Shown here piece by piece: positions 6,593 to 12,745 of a DNA stretch of 35,951 nucleotides. The translations under genes and the position numbers were made by a program. Numbering within the stretch: position 1 is the stretch's first letter; the number at the start of each line of letters is the position of its first letter. The notes under the pieces are model-generated. The model saw only the letters and a program-made list of their open reading frames with translations. It was not told the origin of the DNA and did not search any database. Source of the stretch: a virus; IMG/VR virus record IMGVR_UViG_3300025117_000162, positions 1 to 35,951 of that record; one strand, given 5' to 3'.

Positions 6593-7261
6593 ATGGGATT
6601 GCAGAACATCACCAAAAAAAATGTAGCGACAGGCACCCCAGGCGATGGAGACGTGGTGTCCGAAAAGGGGAAGTTGTTCATCCCCAAGATGCAAATATCC
6701 AAACTCAAGATCACTGTGGAGGGCATCACTTCTCTGATCGTCCACCGCTTTTCGGAGAAGGCCCGCAAGCAGATGCTCGACAAGCAAATGAAAAAGGCTA
6801 AAGCCGGAAAGGACGCCAAAGACCCGGAGCGCGACTTCCGCGAGGCGTGCTACGTCAAGGACGGGAAGCATCTTTTCCCGGTCATTGCCTTCAAGGCTGC
6901 GGCGGTCACGGCTTGCACGAGCGTGGATGGCATCAAGAAAACCGAGGCCCGACAGGCGTTTCACGTCTCCGGCTTTGGGCGGAATGACGACTTTGTGGAG
7001 ATCATCGGCCCCGAACCCAAGATGCGTGAAGACGTGGTGAAGATCGCCATGGGCACTACGGACCTGCGTTTCCGCCCGGAGTACATGCCCTGGTCCGCTG
7101 AAATCCTGGTGAGGTACAACGTCAATACGCTTTCCCCGGAGCAGATTATCAACCTGTTCAACACGGCCGGTTTTGGCGTGGGCGTTGGGGAGTGGCGGCC
7201 TGAGAGGGACGGGGCCTTCGGGCAGTTTTCAGTCAAGGCTTTCGAGGATGTAGGGGCGTAG
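6593..7261 (+). CDS. Conserved phage protein of unknown function, 222 aa
   Basis: AAGGAGG lies 7 bases before ATG 6593. The product looks like a compact soluble protein. Recognisable phrases are ISKLKITVEGITSLIVHRFS, then EKARKQMLDKQMKKAKAGK, a CYVKDGKHLFPVIAFKAAA segment, and the C-terminal GFGVGVGEWRPERDGAFGQF. I remember proteins with the I.H.WSEKA...ML.KQ and G.GEWRPE..G..G.F signatures as widespread but unnamed in phages of Proteobacteria. The stop codon (TAG 7259-7261) lies inside the tRNA-like element that follows, so the ends of the gene and RNA are shared. Confidence 0.8.
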   Translation: MGLQNITKKNVATGTPGDGDVVSEKGKLFIPKMQISKLKITVEGITSLIVHRFSEKARKQMLDKQMKKAKAGKDAKDPERDFREACYVKDGKHLFPVIAFKAAAVTACTSVDGIKKTEARQAFHVSGFGRNDDFVEIIGPEPKMREDVVKIAMGTTDLRFRPEYMPWSAEILVRYNVNTLSPEQIINLFNTAGFGVGVGEWRPERDGAFGQFSVKAFEDVGA

Positions 7262-7329
7262 CTCAGTGGATAGAGAGCCGGGAGCCTTTATGGTCTCGGA
7301 GGCCGCGGGTTCGATTCCCGCCGCCCCGA
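7252..7329 (+). tRNA. tRNA-like element, non-canonical anticodon arm, possible UUA (suppressor) anticodon
   Basis: Clear tRNA features: GGGGCG 7253-7258 pairs with CGCCCC 7322-7327; U8-A9; D arm GCTC 7261-7264/GAGC 7275-7278 with AGTGGATAGA loop; textbook T arm GCGGG-TTCGATT-CCCGC 7305-7321. The first acceptor position (A7252/G7328) is mismatched and CCA is not encoded. The anticodon arm is odd. A 7-base loop CTTTATG (7286-7292, anticodon TTA) needs a weak stem with two G-U pairs and an A-C mismatch; the most stable fold instead is a long stem with a 5-base TTTAT loop. It overlaps the upstream CDS by 10 bases. It may be a divergent suppressor tRNA, a decayed tRNA or a tRNA-derived attachment segment. 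Confidence 0.55.
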
Positions 7330-7349
7330 ACAACAACAAAGGAGGAAAC

Positions 7350-7589
7350 ATGGCAGACGCAATCGGAGAAAAGGTCATCGAGGCGGCAAAGGAAGCGGTC
7401 GGCGAACTTTTGCGGGAGCACCTGGGCGACATGAACCGGGTCTTCCTGGAAAACGAAGACGGCATCAAGGCGGCCATCAAGCTCACGTTCAGCATGGCGG
7501 CCGAAGGGAACATGCAGGTGGACGCCACCTTTTCCATGAGCTTGGGCAAGGTCACGGCCGACGCCAGGAAATGGGCGAAGGAAGGATAG
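7350..7589 (+). CDS. Hypothetical protein, 79 aa
   Basis: AAAGGAGG immediately follows the tRNA-like element and sits 6 bases before ATG 7350. The N-terminal half is an amphipathic helix (KVIEAAKEAVGELLREHLGD); the second half is beta-like (IKLTFSMAAEGNMQVDATFS, then MSLGKVTADA). Small phage proteins with this helix-plus-strands pattern are common and uncharacterised. Because the tRNA 3' end and the ribosome-binding site are only about a dozen bases apart, 3' processing of the tRNA-like RNA would leave this gene with a very short leader. Confidence 0.7.
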   Translation: MADAIGEKVIEAAKEAVGELLREHLGDMNRVFLENEDGIKAAIKLTFSMAAEGNMQVDATFSMSLGKVTADARKWAKEG

Positions 7590-7603
7590 CCCCTCCGTGC
7601 CCA

Positions 7604-7625
7604 CCCTTCGGGGCGACTCGAAGGG
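7604..7625 (+). terminator. Intergenic hairpin, weak terminator candidate
   Basis: CCCTTCG 7604-7610 pairs with CGAAGGG 7619-7625 over an 8-base loop in the 78-base gap after the 79-aa gene. There is no T-run, so it may be a processing or attenuation hairpin rather than a true terminator. Confidence 0.3.
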
Positions 7626-7667
7626 GCAGCAGGGCGGGGAACGACAACCAACAAGGGAGGGCGCGAA

Positions 7668-8183
7668 ATGCAGAAATTATGGCGTGACATCAAAAACGAA
7701 TACAAAAGTTGGCCTGTCAACGAGTACGGGTTTCACGTTTCTCCTGATAACTTCTGGTTGATGGTGGGCAACGGGGCCACGGTGGGCGACGGGGCCACGG
7801 TGGGCAACGGGGCCACGGTGGGCGACGGGGCCACGGTGGGCGACGATGCCAGGGTGGGCGACGGGGCCACGGTGGGCGACGGGGCCACGGTGGGCGACAG
7901 GGCCACGGTGGGCGACAGGGCCATGGTGGGCGACAGGGCCAGGGTGGAGCACCCGACGCTTATCAGCCTGATAGGTTCCAGGCATTGTATCAGCCTATTT
8001 CATCCCCAGGATCGTCTACTGTCCATCGGCTGCGCGGTGCATACCATCGAGTGCTGGCTGCAAAATTATGTAGAAATTGGCCGTGCGAACGGCTACACGG
8101 AACAGCAGATTACCGAGTACGGGAGATATATTCGGCTGTTCGCGGAAATCCACTGGCCAGACGCGCTTGAGCTAAAAAAATAA
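7668..8183 (+). CDS. Hexapeptide-repeat (left-handed beta-helix) protein, 171 aa
   Basis: AAGGGAGGG precedes the ATG. After a 33-residue N-terminal cap (DIKNEYKSWPVNEYGFHVSP) come ten G-(D/N)-x-A-x-V hexapeptides (GDGATV and variants), then an 85-residue globular end with HCISLFHPQDRLLSIGC and WLQNYVEIGRANGYTEQQI. Hexapeptide repeats normally form left-handed parallel beta-helices. In this and related phage proteins the C-terminal domain (sensing of a C..H....F..E motif family) has no known activity, and there is no acyltransferase catalytic His loop. The unit order is nearly identical at DNA level, so the copy number is likely to vary between relatives. Confidence 0.75.
   Translation: MQKLWRDIKNEYKSWPVNEYGFHVSPDNFWLMVGNGATVGDGATVGNGATVGDGATVGDDARVGDGATVGDGATVGDRATVGDRAMVGDRARVEHPTLISLIGSRHCISLFHPQDRLLSIGCAVHTIECWLQNYVEIGRANGYTEQQITEYGRYIRLFAEIHWPDALELKK
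7767..7946 (+). repeat. Ten 18-bp tandem units encoding GDGATV
   Basis: Ten consecutive 18-bp units based on GGCGACGGGGCCACGGTG, with a few substitutions (AAC for GAC in units 1 and 3; GATGCCAGG in unit 5; ACAGGGCC in units 8-10). The unit closely resembles the 24-bp repeat at 1-68. Confidence 0.95.
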
Positions 8184-8261
8184 TCCACGGGCACCGCGTT
8201 GACCCATCCGCAGCGCCATCGGGGCGCGGTGATTCCTCCCAGGGTCCGACGCCGGGACTCG

Positions 8262-8496
8262 AAATGACGCACGGGCGAAAAGGGGAAATGATGAAAGACT
8301 CACGGTTCCCGCCAGATATTTGTTACGGAACGATCGAAACGCCACGCTGCCCGAACCTTGAGTCGGCCGGCGACGAGTATGTAATCCATGGTTATTACTG
8401 TTTGAAAAATCTTTGGTGGCCAGCACATTATAAGTGCCGCCAAAAAGAAAAGGACTTAGCGCCAAAATGACGCACGGGCGAAAGGGGAAATGATGA
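8262..8496 (+). repeat. Duplicated translation-initiation leader (8262-8294 and 8465-8496)
   Basis: A 32-33 base segment running from AAATGACGCACGGGCGAAA through GGGGAAATGATGA is present before both the 59-aa and 70-aa genes. The copies differ by one A. That difference makes the upstream ATG (8264) in frame in copy 1 but, in copy 2 (ATG 8467), gives an eight-codon peptide MTHGRKGK ending at the gene start. It suggests a tandem gene-cassette duplication that kept its start region. Confidence 0.85.
8291..8470 (+). CDS. Small Cys-containing hypothetical protein, 59 aa
   Basis: Begins MKDSRFPPDICYGTIETPRC and continues with YVIHGYYCLKNLWWPAHYKC, giving four Cys and several aromatics that could bind a metal. 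AAAAGGGG lies just upstream; ATG 8291 gives better spacing than ATG 8288, while an in-frame ATG at 8264 lies inside a leader sequence that is duplicated before the next gene. The 107-base gap ahead holds a hairpin, CACCGCG 8192-8198/CGCGGTG 8225-8231. The product is unrecognised. Confidence 0.55.
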   Translation: MKDSRFPPDICYGTIETPRCPNLESAGDEYVIHGYYCLKNLWWPAHYKCRQKEKDLAPK

Positions 8497-8705
8497 TCGT
8501 CAACTGTCCCATCTGCGGCGAGCCGTGCAAGCAGGAAGACGAGAGCCGCTACAAAATAATCTCAGGACGAAAAACCCACTTCCGTCCGGTGTACCTGTGC
8601 TCGGAATGCGGCTCCGAGTTCACCTTGACGCGGCTTGGCAGCATCAAGGTTGAGGCAGAAAACCCGGCCCCGCTCACAGGGGAAATGACTTGGGAAGACG
8701 CATGA
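8493..8705 (+). CDS. Zinc-ribbon-like small protein, 70 aa
   Basis: Two paired-Cys knuckles, CPICGEPC near the N-terminus and LCSECGSEF near residue 40, give a C-x2-C...C-x2-C zinc ribbon. The rest is a short beta-rich core. The start lies in the duplicated leader, and ATG 8493 has better spacing from AGGGG than ATG 8490. It is likely a small nucleic-acid- or protein-binding accessory factor, by analogy with other phage zinc ribbons. The stop overlaps an ATG (ATGA 8702-8705) that opens a 16-codon frame, probably not a gene. Confidence 0.65.
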   Translation: MIVNCPICGEPCKQEDESRYKIISGRKTHFRPVYLCSECGSEFTLTRLGSIKVEAENPAPLTGEMTWEDA

Positions 8706-8729
8706 ACTACTACAACGAGGAGGTAATAA

Positions 8730-9020
8730 GTGGACTTAAAACAGTATTTTGAGCGCGATATTTTGCCGCGACCTGTTGGAACTGAGCGGATGCGTAAATG
8801 GGGAATAGCGCGTTTTTTCAGAGCGCTATGGTGTCACTTTGCGCACCATAAGCACCATCAATCTTCCGGCCTACCTGCTGCTGGCGCTCGTCTTTGGCAC
8901 ATTATTAGCTGTTCCAAATGCGGCATATACTACGTTATTTCTACACCTAACAATCCTCAATATTCGTTGTCAATGCCGTGGGAGTCACCAGATAGAACCA
9001 AGCCAAAGTCATGGTTTTAG
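8730..9020 (+). CDS. His/Cys-rich hypothetical protein, 96 aa, GTG start
   Basis: GAGGAGG lies about 7 bases before GTG 8730, which starts [16 protein letters not shown] His-rich stretch ([12 protein letters not shown]) and [13 protein letters not shown] with a C-x2-C pair suggest metal binding. The layout, an H..HH..H cluster followed by LWHI..CS.CG, looks like a conserved small phage protein, but I cannot name it. No membrane segment is evident. The next gene starts 55 bases after its stop. Confidence 0.6.
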   Translation: MDLKQYFERDILPRPVGTERMRKWGIARFFRALWCHFAHHKHHQSSGLPAAGARLWHIISCSKCGIYYVISTPNNPQYSLSMPWESPDRTKPKSWF

Positions 9021-9075
9021 CCATCGTGCCGCAAGTCGCGGCGAGGTTCATAACGGCTGCAAAGGAGGCGACACA

Positions 9076-9618
9076 ATGAGACTGACACCGGAACAAGAAG
9101 CGAAACTTGGAGCAGAGCGCACTGCCAAGTACAACGCGCACCAAGAATGGATCATGGGCAATGGCGGCAAACGGCTGGATTGGTTCGGGGCCGACCTGTC
9201 CAGAGCCGACCTGTCCGGGGCTAACCTGTCCAGGGCCAACCTGTACGAGGCCAATCTGTACGAGGCCGACCTGTCCGGGGCTAACCTGTCCAGGGCCAAC
9301 CTGTACGAGGCCAACCTGTACGAGGCTAACCTGTACGGGGCCGACCTGTCCAGAGCCAACCTGTACGGGGCTAACCTGTCCAGAGCCAACCTGTCCAGGG
9401 CCAACCATATAATTTCGTGCTACGCCTGCGGGTATCTGGTTTTTGCCTTCTATTTCGACAGCATCACCCACGTAAAGGCGGGGTGCCATACCTTCACGCT
9501 GGCCGAGGCGGAAGCCTACTGGGGCGGGAAGCAGGGCCGTGAAGAGGCCATGGCGGCGCTGCGGTTCATCAGGGAAATGGCGGAGTTGAAGGGGTGGGAA
9601 AAGGAGACGACGGAATGA
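9076..9618 (+). CDS. Pentapeptide-repeat protein, 180 aa
   Basis: AAAGGAGG sits 8 bases before ATG 9076. After a charged N-terminal cap ([20 protein letters not shown]) come about 14 A(D/N)LxX pentapeptides, such as [10 protein letters not shown] and ADLSG, which would form a right-handed quadrilateral beta-helix. A 70-residue globular end follows ([20 protein letters not shown], then [14 protein letters not shown]). Pentapeptide proteins such as Qnr/MfpA mimic DNA, but here the array is short and the role unknown. The C-terminal domain resembles that of other phage repeat proteins. The 15-bp units repeat nearly perfectly in DNA. It ends in an ATGA overlap with the next gene. Confidence 0.8.
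   Translation: MRLTPEQEAKLGAERTAKYNAHQEWIMGNGGKRLDWFGADLSRADLSGANLSRANLYEANLYEADLSGANLSRANLYEANLYEANLYGADLSRANLYGANLSRANLSRANHIISCYACGYLVFAFYFDSITHVKAGCHTFTLAEAEAYWGGKQGREEAMAALRFIREMAELKGWEKETTE
9190..9399 (+). repeat. Fourteen 15-bp tandem units encoding A(D/N)LxX
   Basis: Units based on GCCAACCTGTACGAG and GCCGACCTGTCCAGA run without a break from 9190. Longer blocks of units recur (the [20 protein letters not shown] order appears twice), which suggests block duplication by slippage or recombination. Confidence 0.9.
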
Positions 9619-9929
9619 GCAAGCACACGCCGGGGCCGTGGCATTACGAAGCGGGATATGACGGCGGCGATTCAGACGATTCTGTGGCTTTCATCTGCCA
9701 CGAAGGAACAAGCAGCGAGGACACGGTAGTTGCTGCCATGCACCTGAGTGACCGGGTTGGGAATGAGGCATCGCTCATAGCCGACGCCCGCCTCATCGCC
9801 GCCGCGCCGGACCTCCTGGCGGCGCTGGAACGGCTTGCGTCCTACGGCAATATTTTTCGCTACAAGGAATCGGAGGTCAACCCTTACGAGCAAGCTATGG
9901 CCGCCATAGCGAAGGCGAAGGGGGAATAA
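9615..9929 (+). CDS. Conserved phage protein, MSKHTPGPW family, 104 aa
   Basis: Start ATG 9615 overlaps the previous stop (ATGA), with AAAAGGAGA a few bases ahead. The product opens with [12 protein letters not shown] and has [15 protein letters not shown] in the middle. Both phrases are hallmarks of a very common small phage and prophage protein family of unknown function. The stop is directly followed by the next ATG, so the genes are co-translated. The identification as a family member is firm; no role is known to me. Confidence 0.85.
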   Translation: MSKHTPGPWHYEAGYDGGDSDDSVAFICHEGTSSEDTVVAAMHLSDRVGNEASLIADARLIAAAPDLLAALERLASYGNIFRYKESEVNPYEQAMAAIAKAKGE

Positions 9930-10304
9930 ATGGGAAAGCGGCATTTTGACGAGATCGCGGAAGCAGAATTTGATTCCGTACTTCGTATTTTCGCGGAAAA
10001 AGTACCGACCAAGACACTTCTTGACGAACTCCTCCGTCGCGCTTCCCTGCCTGCGGGCCTGACGCCGGAGCAGATTGAGACGCTGCGTGAGGCCCTGGCG
10101 GTCAACGGGTGGGCGAGTTTTAAGGTGCCCATTAATTGTTACGATGTGTGCATCGGTTCGTGTCCGGCCATGCACGGGCAGAATCCCGGTAAATGCTGGA
10201 TACGACACGGCATTGAAGATGCCTATATAGAGGGGAAGATAGTTTATTTACGCCCCGGCCCGTCCTGCCCGTGGACCAGGGCGAGGGAAAGGAAGGGAAA
10301 ATAA
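9930..10304 (+). CDS. Cys-rich hypothetical protein, 124 aa
   Basis: ATG 9930 directly abuts the preceding TAA, behind a GGGGG-containing site. The N-terminal half is helical and charged (DEIAEAEFDSVLRIFAEKVP). A short APD-like stretch (LTPEQIETLREALAVNG) precedes a Cys-containing end (INCYDVCIGSCPAMHGQNPG, then KCWIRHGIEDAYI and GPSCPW) that could hold a metal. The product is unrecognised. The stop overlaps the next start (TAATG at 10302-10306). Confidence 0.65.
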   Translation: MGKRHFDEIAEAEFDSVLRIFAEKVPTKTLLDELLRRASLPAGLTPEQIETLREALAVNGWASFKVPINCYDVCIGSCPAMHGQNPGKCWIRHGIEDAYIEGKIVYLRPGPSCPWTRARERKGK

Positions 10305-10633
10305 TGGGAACCAATACAAAGATTGAATGGGCAACGAAGACCTGGAACCCCGTAACTGGCTGCACGCCGACCTCTGAGGGGTGCGCGCACTGCTACGCCA
10401 AGCGGGCCGCCGAGGGGCCACGGCTACGGGGGAAGTTTGGCTACCCCAAGGATGAGCCCTTCCGCGCCATGTTCTGCCCGCCTGACTGCCCGGATAGGTA
10501 CTACGTTGACGCCTTGACGGGCTGGACGTACAAGGAATGGGTCTGTCGGCTTGCCAGCCTGAGAACCAAGGCCGGCGTGGTCGTACTCAAATGTCAGGAA
10601 TGCTATCTTAAGGAGGGAAAGTGCCACTCTTAA
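10304..10633 (+). CDS. Truncated DUF5131 (phage Gp37/Gp68-like) protein with a Cys-rich tail, 109 aa
   Basis: The first 50 residues are typical of DUF5131: TKIEWATKTWNPVTGC, then a C-x6-C-x2-C cluster (GCTPTSEGCAHCYAKR) and RLRGKFGYP. Family members are usually well over 200 residues and have a TIM-barrel, radical-SAM-like core. Here the match ends near residue 60 and is replaced by PPDCPDRYYVDALTGW and VVVLKCQECYLKEGKC. The product may therefore be a rearranged remnant or a new small Cys protein. Start ATG 10304 overlaps the previous TAA. The 3' end overlaps the next gene by 13 bases. Confidence 0.65.
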   Translation: MGTNTKIEWATKTWNPVTGCTPTSEGCAHCYAKRAAEGPRLRGKFGYPKDEPFRAMFCPPDCPDRYYVDALTGWTYKEWVCRLASLRTKAGVVVLKCQECYLKEGKCHS

Positions 10634-10992
10634 ATTTCAAGAAACAATTTGCGGGAGCCGTGCGGTCTGGCGAAAAGCGGCAAACCATCCGGGCGCTAAG
10701 AAATCGGTTGTTCTTGCCCGGCGACACCCTCTACCTCTACACCGGGCTGAGAACAAAAGGCGTGGAAAAGCTCGGTGAAGTCGTTTGCAAGACGGCCCAA
10801 TACATTGAGATGGATTCACCGGGCATAGGAATGCTGACCGTAAAGGTCGAGGGCAAGCCCGTAGCCGATCACGAGAAAGAGGCTTTTGCCTTGGCCGATG
10901 GCTTCACCGGCCCAGACCCATGGCTTGAATTTAAAAGATTTTTTCTTGGCAATCATCAGATGCCCTTCGAGGGACAACTTATCAAGTGGTAG
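10621..10992 (+). CDS. ASCH-domain-like phage protein, 123 aa, GTG start
   Basis: AAGGAGGGAAA precedes GTG 10621, inside the end of the previous gene. The product has LNFKKQFAGAVRSGEKRQTI at its start, then RLFLPGDTLYLYTGLRTKG, LGEVVCK, and a C-terminal DPWLEFKRFF...PFEGQLIKW. The K..QTIR...GD.L.LYTGLRTK order matches the ASCH/PUA-like beta-barrel proteins common in phages, which are thought to bind RNA or modified nucleotides. The complete length suggests an intact protein. Binding function is known only for the wider superfamily. Confidence 0.8.
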   Translation: MPLLNFKKQFAGAVRSGEKRQTIRALRNRLFLPGDTLYLYTGLRTKGVEKLGEVVCKTAQYIEMDSPGIGMLTVKVEGKPVADHEKEAFALADGFTGPDPWLEFKRFFLGNHQMPFEGQLIKW

Positions 10993-11001
10993 GAGACGCT
11001 A

Positions 11002-11523
11002 ATGTACCTTGATTCCGCCATCTCGCCAAAGCCGTTCTTTTACGCCAAGGCACAGGCCCCCGCCACGCACGGCTAGGGGCTCATCAGGGGCGTCTGCATC
11101 GGCTGCCAGCACATCAAGAGGGACCACCTGGAATTTCCGGCCTGCGTGGCCTGTACGAAGCTACAGGAAGTTCAGGCCAAAGCTTTCGGCGTGGAAGAGA
11201 TGACCCGGAAGCCAGTGTTTTCCAAGCCCGCCTATGCCTACAAACATACGGATAAAAACCGTGTCTGCAACGTCTGCGGCGGCCCGGTCTCGAAGTGCAA
11301 CCGCAAAGGGACATGCCTGGCCTGTTTAGAAATGGCTGCTTGGGAGGCAGAACAGGCGGCCATAGCGGAGGGGAGAACCGAGAAGTGCAAACAGTGCAAG
11401 GGGCGATTCTTAAAGGCCGAGATGAAAAATAATAGCCACTGCTTCGCATGCGCCGCAAAACAGGCAGAGCGCACCGCGAATTGGCGGAAACGAAAGGGAA
11501 ATAACTATGAAGCGAATTCGTAA
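11002..11523 (+). pseudogene. Cys-rich zinc-ribbon gene interrupted by in-frame TAG
   Basis: TAGGAG lies 6 bases before ATG 11002. The frame reads 24 codons (MYLDSAISPKPFFYAKAQAP, then ATHG), then TAG at 11074-11076, and continues in the same frame without another stop to 11523. Cys pairs immediately follow the TAG (VCIGCQHIK and FPACVACTK), then VCNVCGG, TCLACLE, KCKQCKG and HCFACA, so the reading sense is kept on both sides. It is either a nonsense-mutated gene or a readthrough/suppressed gene. No good ribosome-binding site exists for an internal restart; GTG 11146 would lose the first Cys pairs. Several zinc knuckles suggest nucleic-acid binding. The last 17 bases overlap the next gene. 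Confidence 0.65.
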
Positions 11524-11716
11524 CACTTATGATGCGTACCAGGCTGCAAAGAATTTCATTGCGGCGGTGGACGCGATTGACCTTGCGGCCACGGAGTTGG
11601 GGATCGAGGGCGGGGGAGAACAAATTTTAAACGTGGTCGGGCAGCGGGCGCTTTACGAGCGGTCCATGGAGTTAACTCGGGTGCTGGCCGAAATGAGGGA
11701 AGGGGGGGGCGGATGA
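11507..11716 (+). CDS. Hypothetical protein, 69 aa
   Basis: Starts inside the end of the Cys-rich gene, with AAAGGG about 8 bases before ATG 11507. The product is almost entirely helical (YDAYQAAKNFIAAVDAIDLA, then LYERSMELTRVLAEMREG) and ends in a Gly run from a G-rich codon string. It has no recognised motif. The stop overlaps the following ATG (GGATGA), so it is coupled to the last gene of the + operon. Confidence 0.6.
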   Translation: MKRIRNTYDAYQAAKNFIAAVDAIDLAATELGIEGGGEQILNVVGQRALYERSMELTRVLAEMREGGGG

Positions 11717-12018
11717 ATGAGAACAAGCCGTGCCCGATAGAGGACGCCCTTCGTCTCCGCGCCGAGACGACAATCCGCGCCGAGGCGGCCAAAACGCGAC
11801 GCAAGCAATCCCGGCTATGCCGTGCGCACGGTGGCCGGGATTCGCTTTTACGGGGCCTTCTCTATTTTCTTTTCCCCGGTGATCTGCCCGTCTTTCAAGA
11901 AAATCCCTACCAGGCCTGGAACGGCCACGGCCAGCGCCGCGTTCATGTCCATTTCCCCGGTGAGATACCCGGCCACCGCCCCGATGATAGCGAGGATGCC
12001 AGCCCAAAAGGTCTTTGA
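11713..12018 (+). CDS. Last + strand gene, doubtful 3' half, 101 aa
   Basis: ATG 11713 overlaps the previous stop. The first 34 residues (MNENKPCPIEDALRLRAETT, then IRAEAAKTRRKQSR) look like a genuine helical, charged phage protein. Beyond that the frame runs through the hairpin at 11807-11842 and antisense to the holin-like gene, and the translation loses protein-like character (repeated Pro, His, Gly). The true product may be this ORF, or the gene may have lost its original end at the operon junction. No function can be assigned. Confidence 0.4.
   Translation: MNENKPCPIEDALRLRAETTIRAEAAKTRRKQSRLCRAHGGRDSLLRGLLYFLFPGDLPVFQENPYQAWNGHGQRRVHVHFPGEIPGHRPDDSEDASPKGL
11807..11842. terminator. Bidirectional terminator candidate between converging operons
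   Basis: AATCCCGGC 11807-11815 pairs with GCCGGGATT 11834-11842 (9 bp). Inside, CCGT 11820-11823 pairs with ACGG 11828-11831. The + side continues into TTCGCTTTTA and the - side into a stretch ending GCGTTTT. It lies 6 bases beyond the stop of the - strand holin-like gene, so it fits best as that operon's terminator; it would also act on + transcripts. Confidence 0.55.
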
Positions 12019-12039
12019 TTTCAGGATTTCCCTGTTCAT
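11848..12039 (-). CDS. Holin-like small membrane protein, 63 aa
   Basis: GGAGGTGG precedes ATG 12039. The protein has two hydrophobic segments: FWAGILAIIGAVAGYLTG (about residues 11-28) and AALAVAVPGLVGIFL (about 34-48), with charged ends (MNREILKSK and KKIEKAP). Small two-segment proteins of the type KSKTFW...GYLTGE...GIFL.DG are frequent next to phage lysis genes, and often annotated as holins or left unnamed. Its position after an M15 peptidase and a lipoprotein supports a lysis role in the host inner membrane. The start overlaps the upstream stop (ATGA at 12036-12039). Confidence 0.6.
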   Translation of the reverse strand: MNREILKSKTFWAGILAIIGAVAGYLTGEMDMNAALAVAVPGLVGIFLKDGQITGEKKIEKAP

Positions 12040-12236
12040 TTCGCCACCTCCGGGTCGGGAAGGGAGGCCGCGGGCCGGACCTCGAACATTCCTTTAGCTT
12101 TCTCGTAAGCCTCTTTCGCGTCTTCCACGGAAAGCCCGTTGACGCGATAGTAATTCATGACGCCGATGACGGCGGCCTTGGCAAGCTCAGAACCTACCGT
12201 CCGGATGATTTCCTTTTCCTGTTCCGTCATGCCCAT
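12036..12236 (-). CDS. Hypothetical protein in lysis region, 66 aa
   Basis: Soluble, mostly helical product (MTEQEKEIIRTVGSELAKAA, then VEDAKEAYEKAKGMFEVRP) with no membrane segment. It begins 3 bases after the lipoprotein stop; two in-frame ATGs (12236 and 12230) are possible, neither with a strong ribosome-binding site, consistent with coupling. Its end overlaps the holin-like gene. Its role is unknown; its place between a lipoprotein and a holin-like gene suggests a lysis accessory. Confidence 0.6.
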   Translation of the reverse strand: MGMTEQEKEIIRTVGSELAKAAVIGVMNYYRVNGLSVEDAKEAYEKAKGMFEVRPAASLPDPEVAK

Positions 12237-12239
12237 GGA

Positions 12240-12572
12240 TCACCCCTCGATCTTGGCGATAAGACGCCAAATCTGTTTTTCGATTTCGGCCGGGGGGATC
12301 GCCCCGGTGTCCACGTACCCGGTGTAGATTTTCAAGGCGGTCTCCATTTCCTCAAGGACCTGTTTCTTCGCCCGGAGAATCGCCGCCTTCGTGGCCGTTA
12401 CCGAGGTTTCGGTTTGCGCCAGGTAAGAATCGTATTCCTGGTTGTAGATTCCGAGGAAGAAGGTGGCCTTCTGTTCGGGCGTCCACGACTTGAAGTCTTT
12501 CGTGACCGTCGCGCACCCGGCGGCCATGACGCACAGCATCAAAACCATCCCCAAAACCGCAACTTTTCGCAT
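12240..12572 (-). CDS. Lipoprotein with lipobox, candidate outer spanin-like or lysis protein, 110 aa
   Basis: AAGGAGGATTGCG precedes ATG 12572. A short positively charged start (MRKVAV), a hydrophobic core and MAAGC give a clear type II signal peptide with Cys20 as the lipidated residue. The mature part is helical and about 90 residues (YNQEYDSYLAQTETSVTATK, then LRAKKQVLEEMETALKIYTG). Phage lipoproteins in lysis cassettes are often outer-membrane spanins, but it lacks the Pro-rich character of many, and no inner spanin partner is obvious; the 96-aa TM protein at 13581-13871 is a possible one. Its lipidation would need host signal peptidase II. Confidence 0.65.
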   Translation of the reverse strand: MRKVAVLGMVLMLCVMAAGCATVTKDFKSWTPEQKATFFLGIYNQEYDSYLAQTETSVTATKAAILRAKKQVLEEMETALKIYTGYVDTGAIPPAEIEKQIWRLIAKIEG

Positions 12573-12745
12573 CGCAATCCTCCTTGTTTTAAAACCCCTT
12601 GCGGCTCTAAGGCCGCTTCCTACGGCTTCGTGTGGTCAACGTAGCGGGCCGATCGCAACCGCCCCCTTATGTTTGCCTGTCCCTTTTTACCCGGTTCCCG
12701 CCACCAAAGCCCCGCGAAGCGTGAGCGGGCAATCCGGAGCGTTTT

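Noticed and set aside
7677-7985. - strand frames rich in GPVAHR or VALSPT repeats
   Set aside because: Antisense readings of the 18-bp hexapeptide units.
8702-8752. 16-codon frame overlapping the zinc-ribbon stop
   Set aside because: Very short, no ribosome-binding site of its own and overlaps the next gene's leader and start.
7767-9399. CRISPR array
   Set aside because: Repeats are contiguous without unique spacers and encode protein repeats; no cas genes besides a stand-alone Cas4-like phage nuclease.
8947-9489. 180-codon - strand frame over the pentapeptide repeats
   Set aside because: Its [13 protein letters not shown] repeats are only the antisense reading of the 15-bp units.
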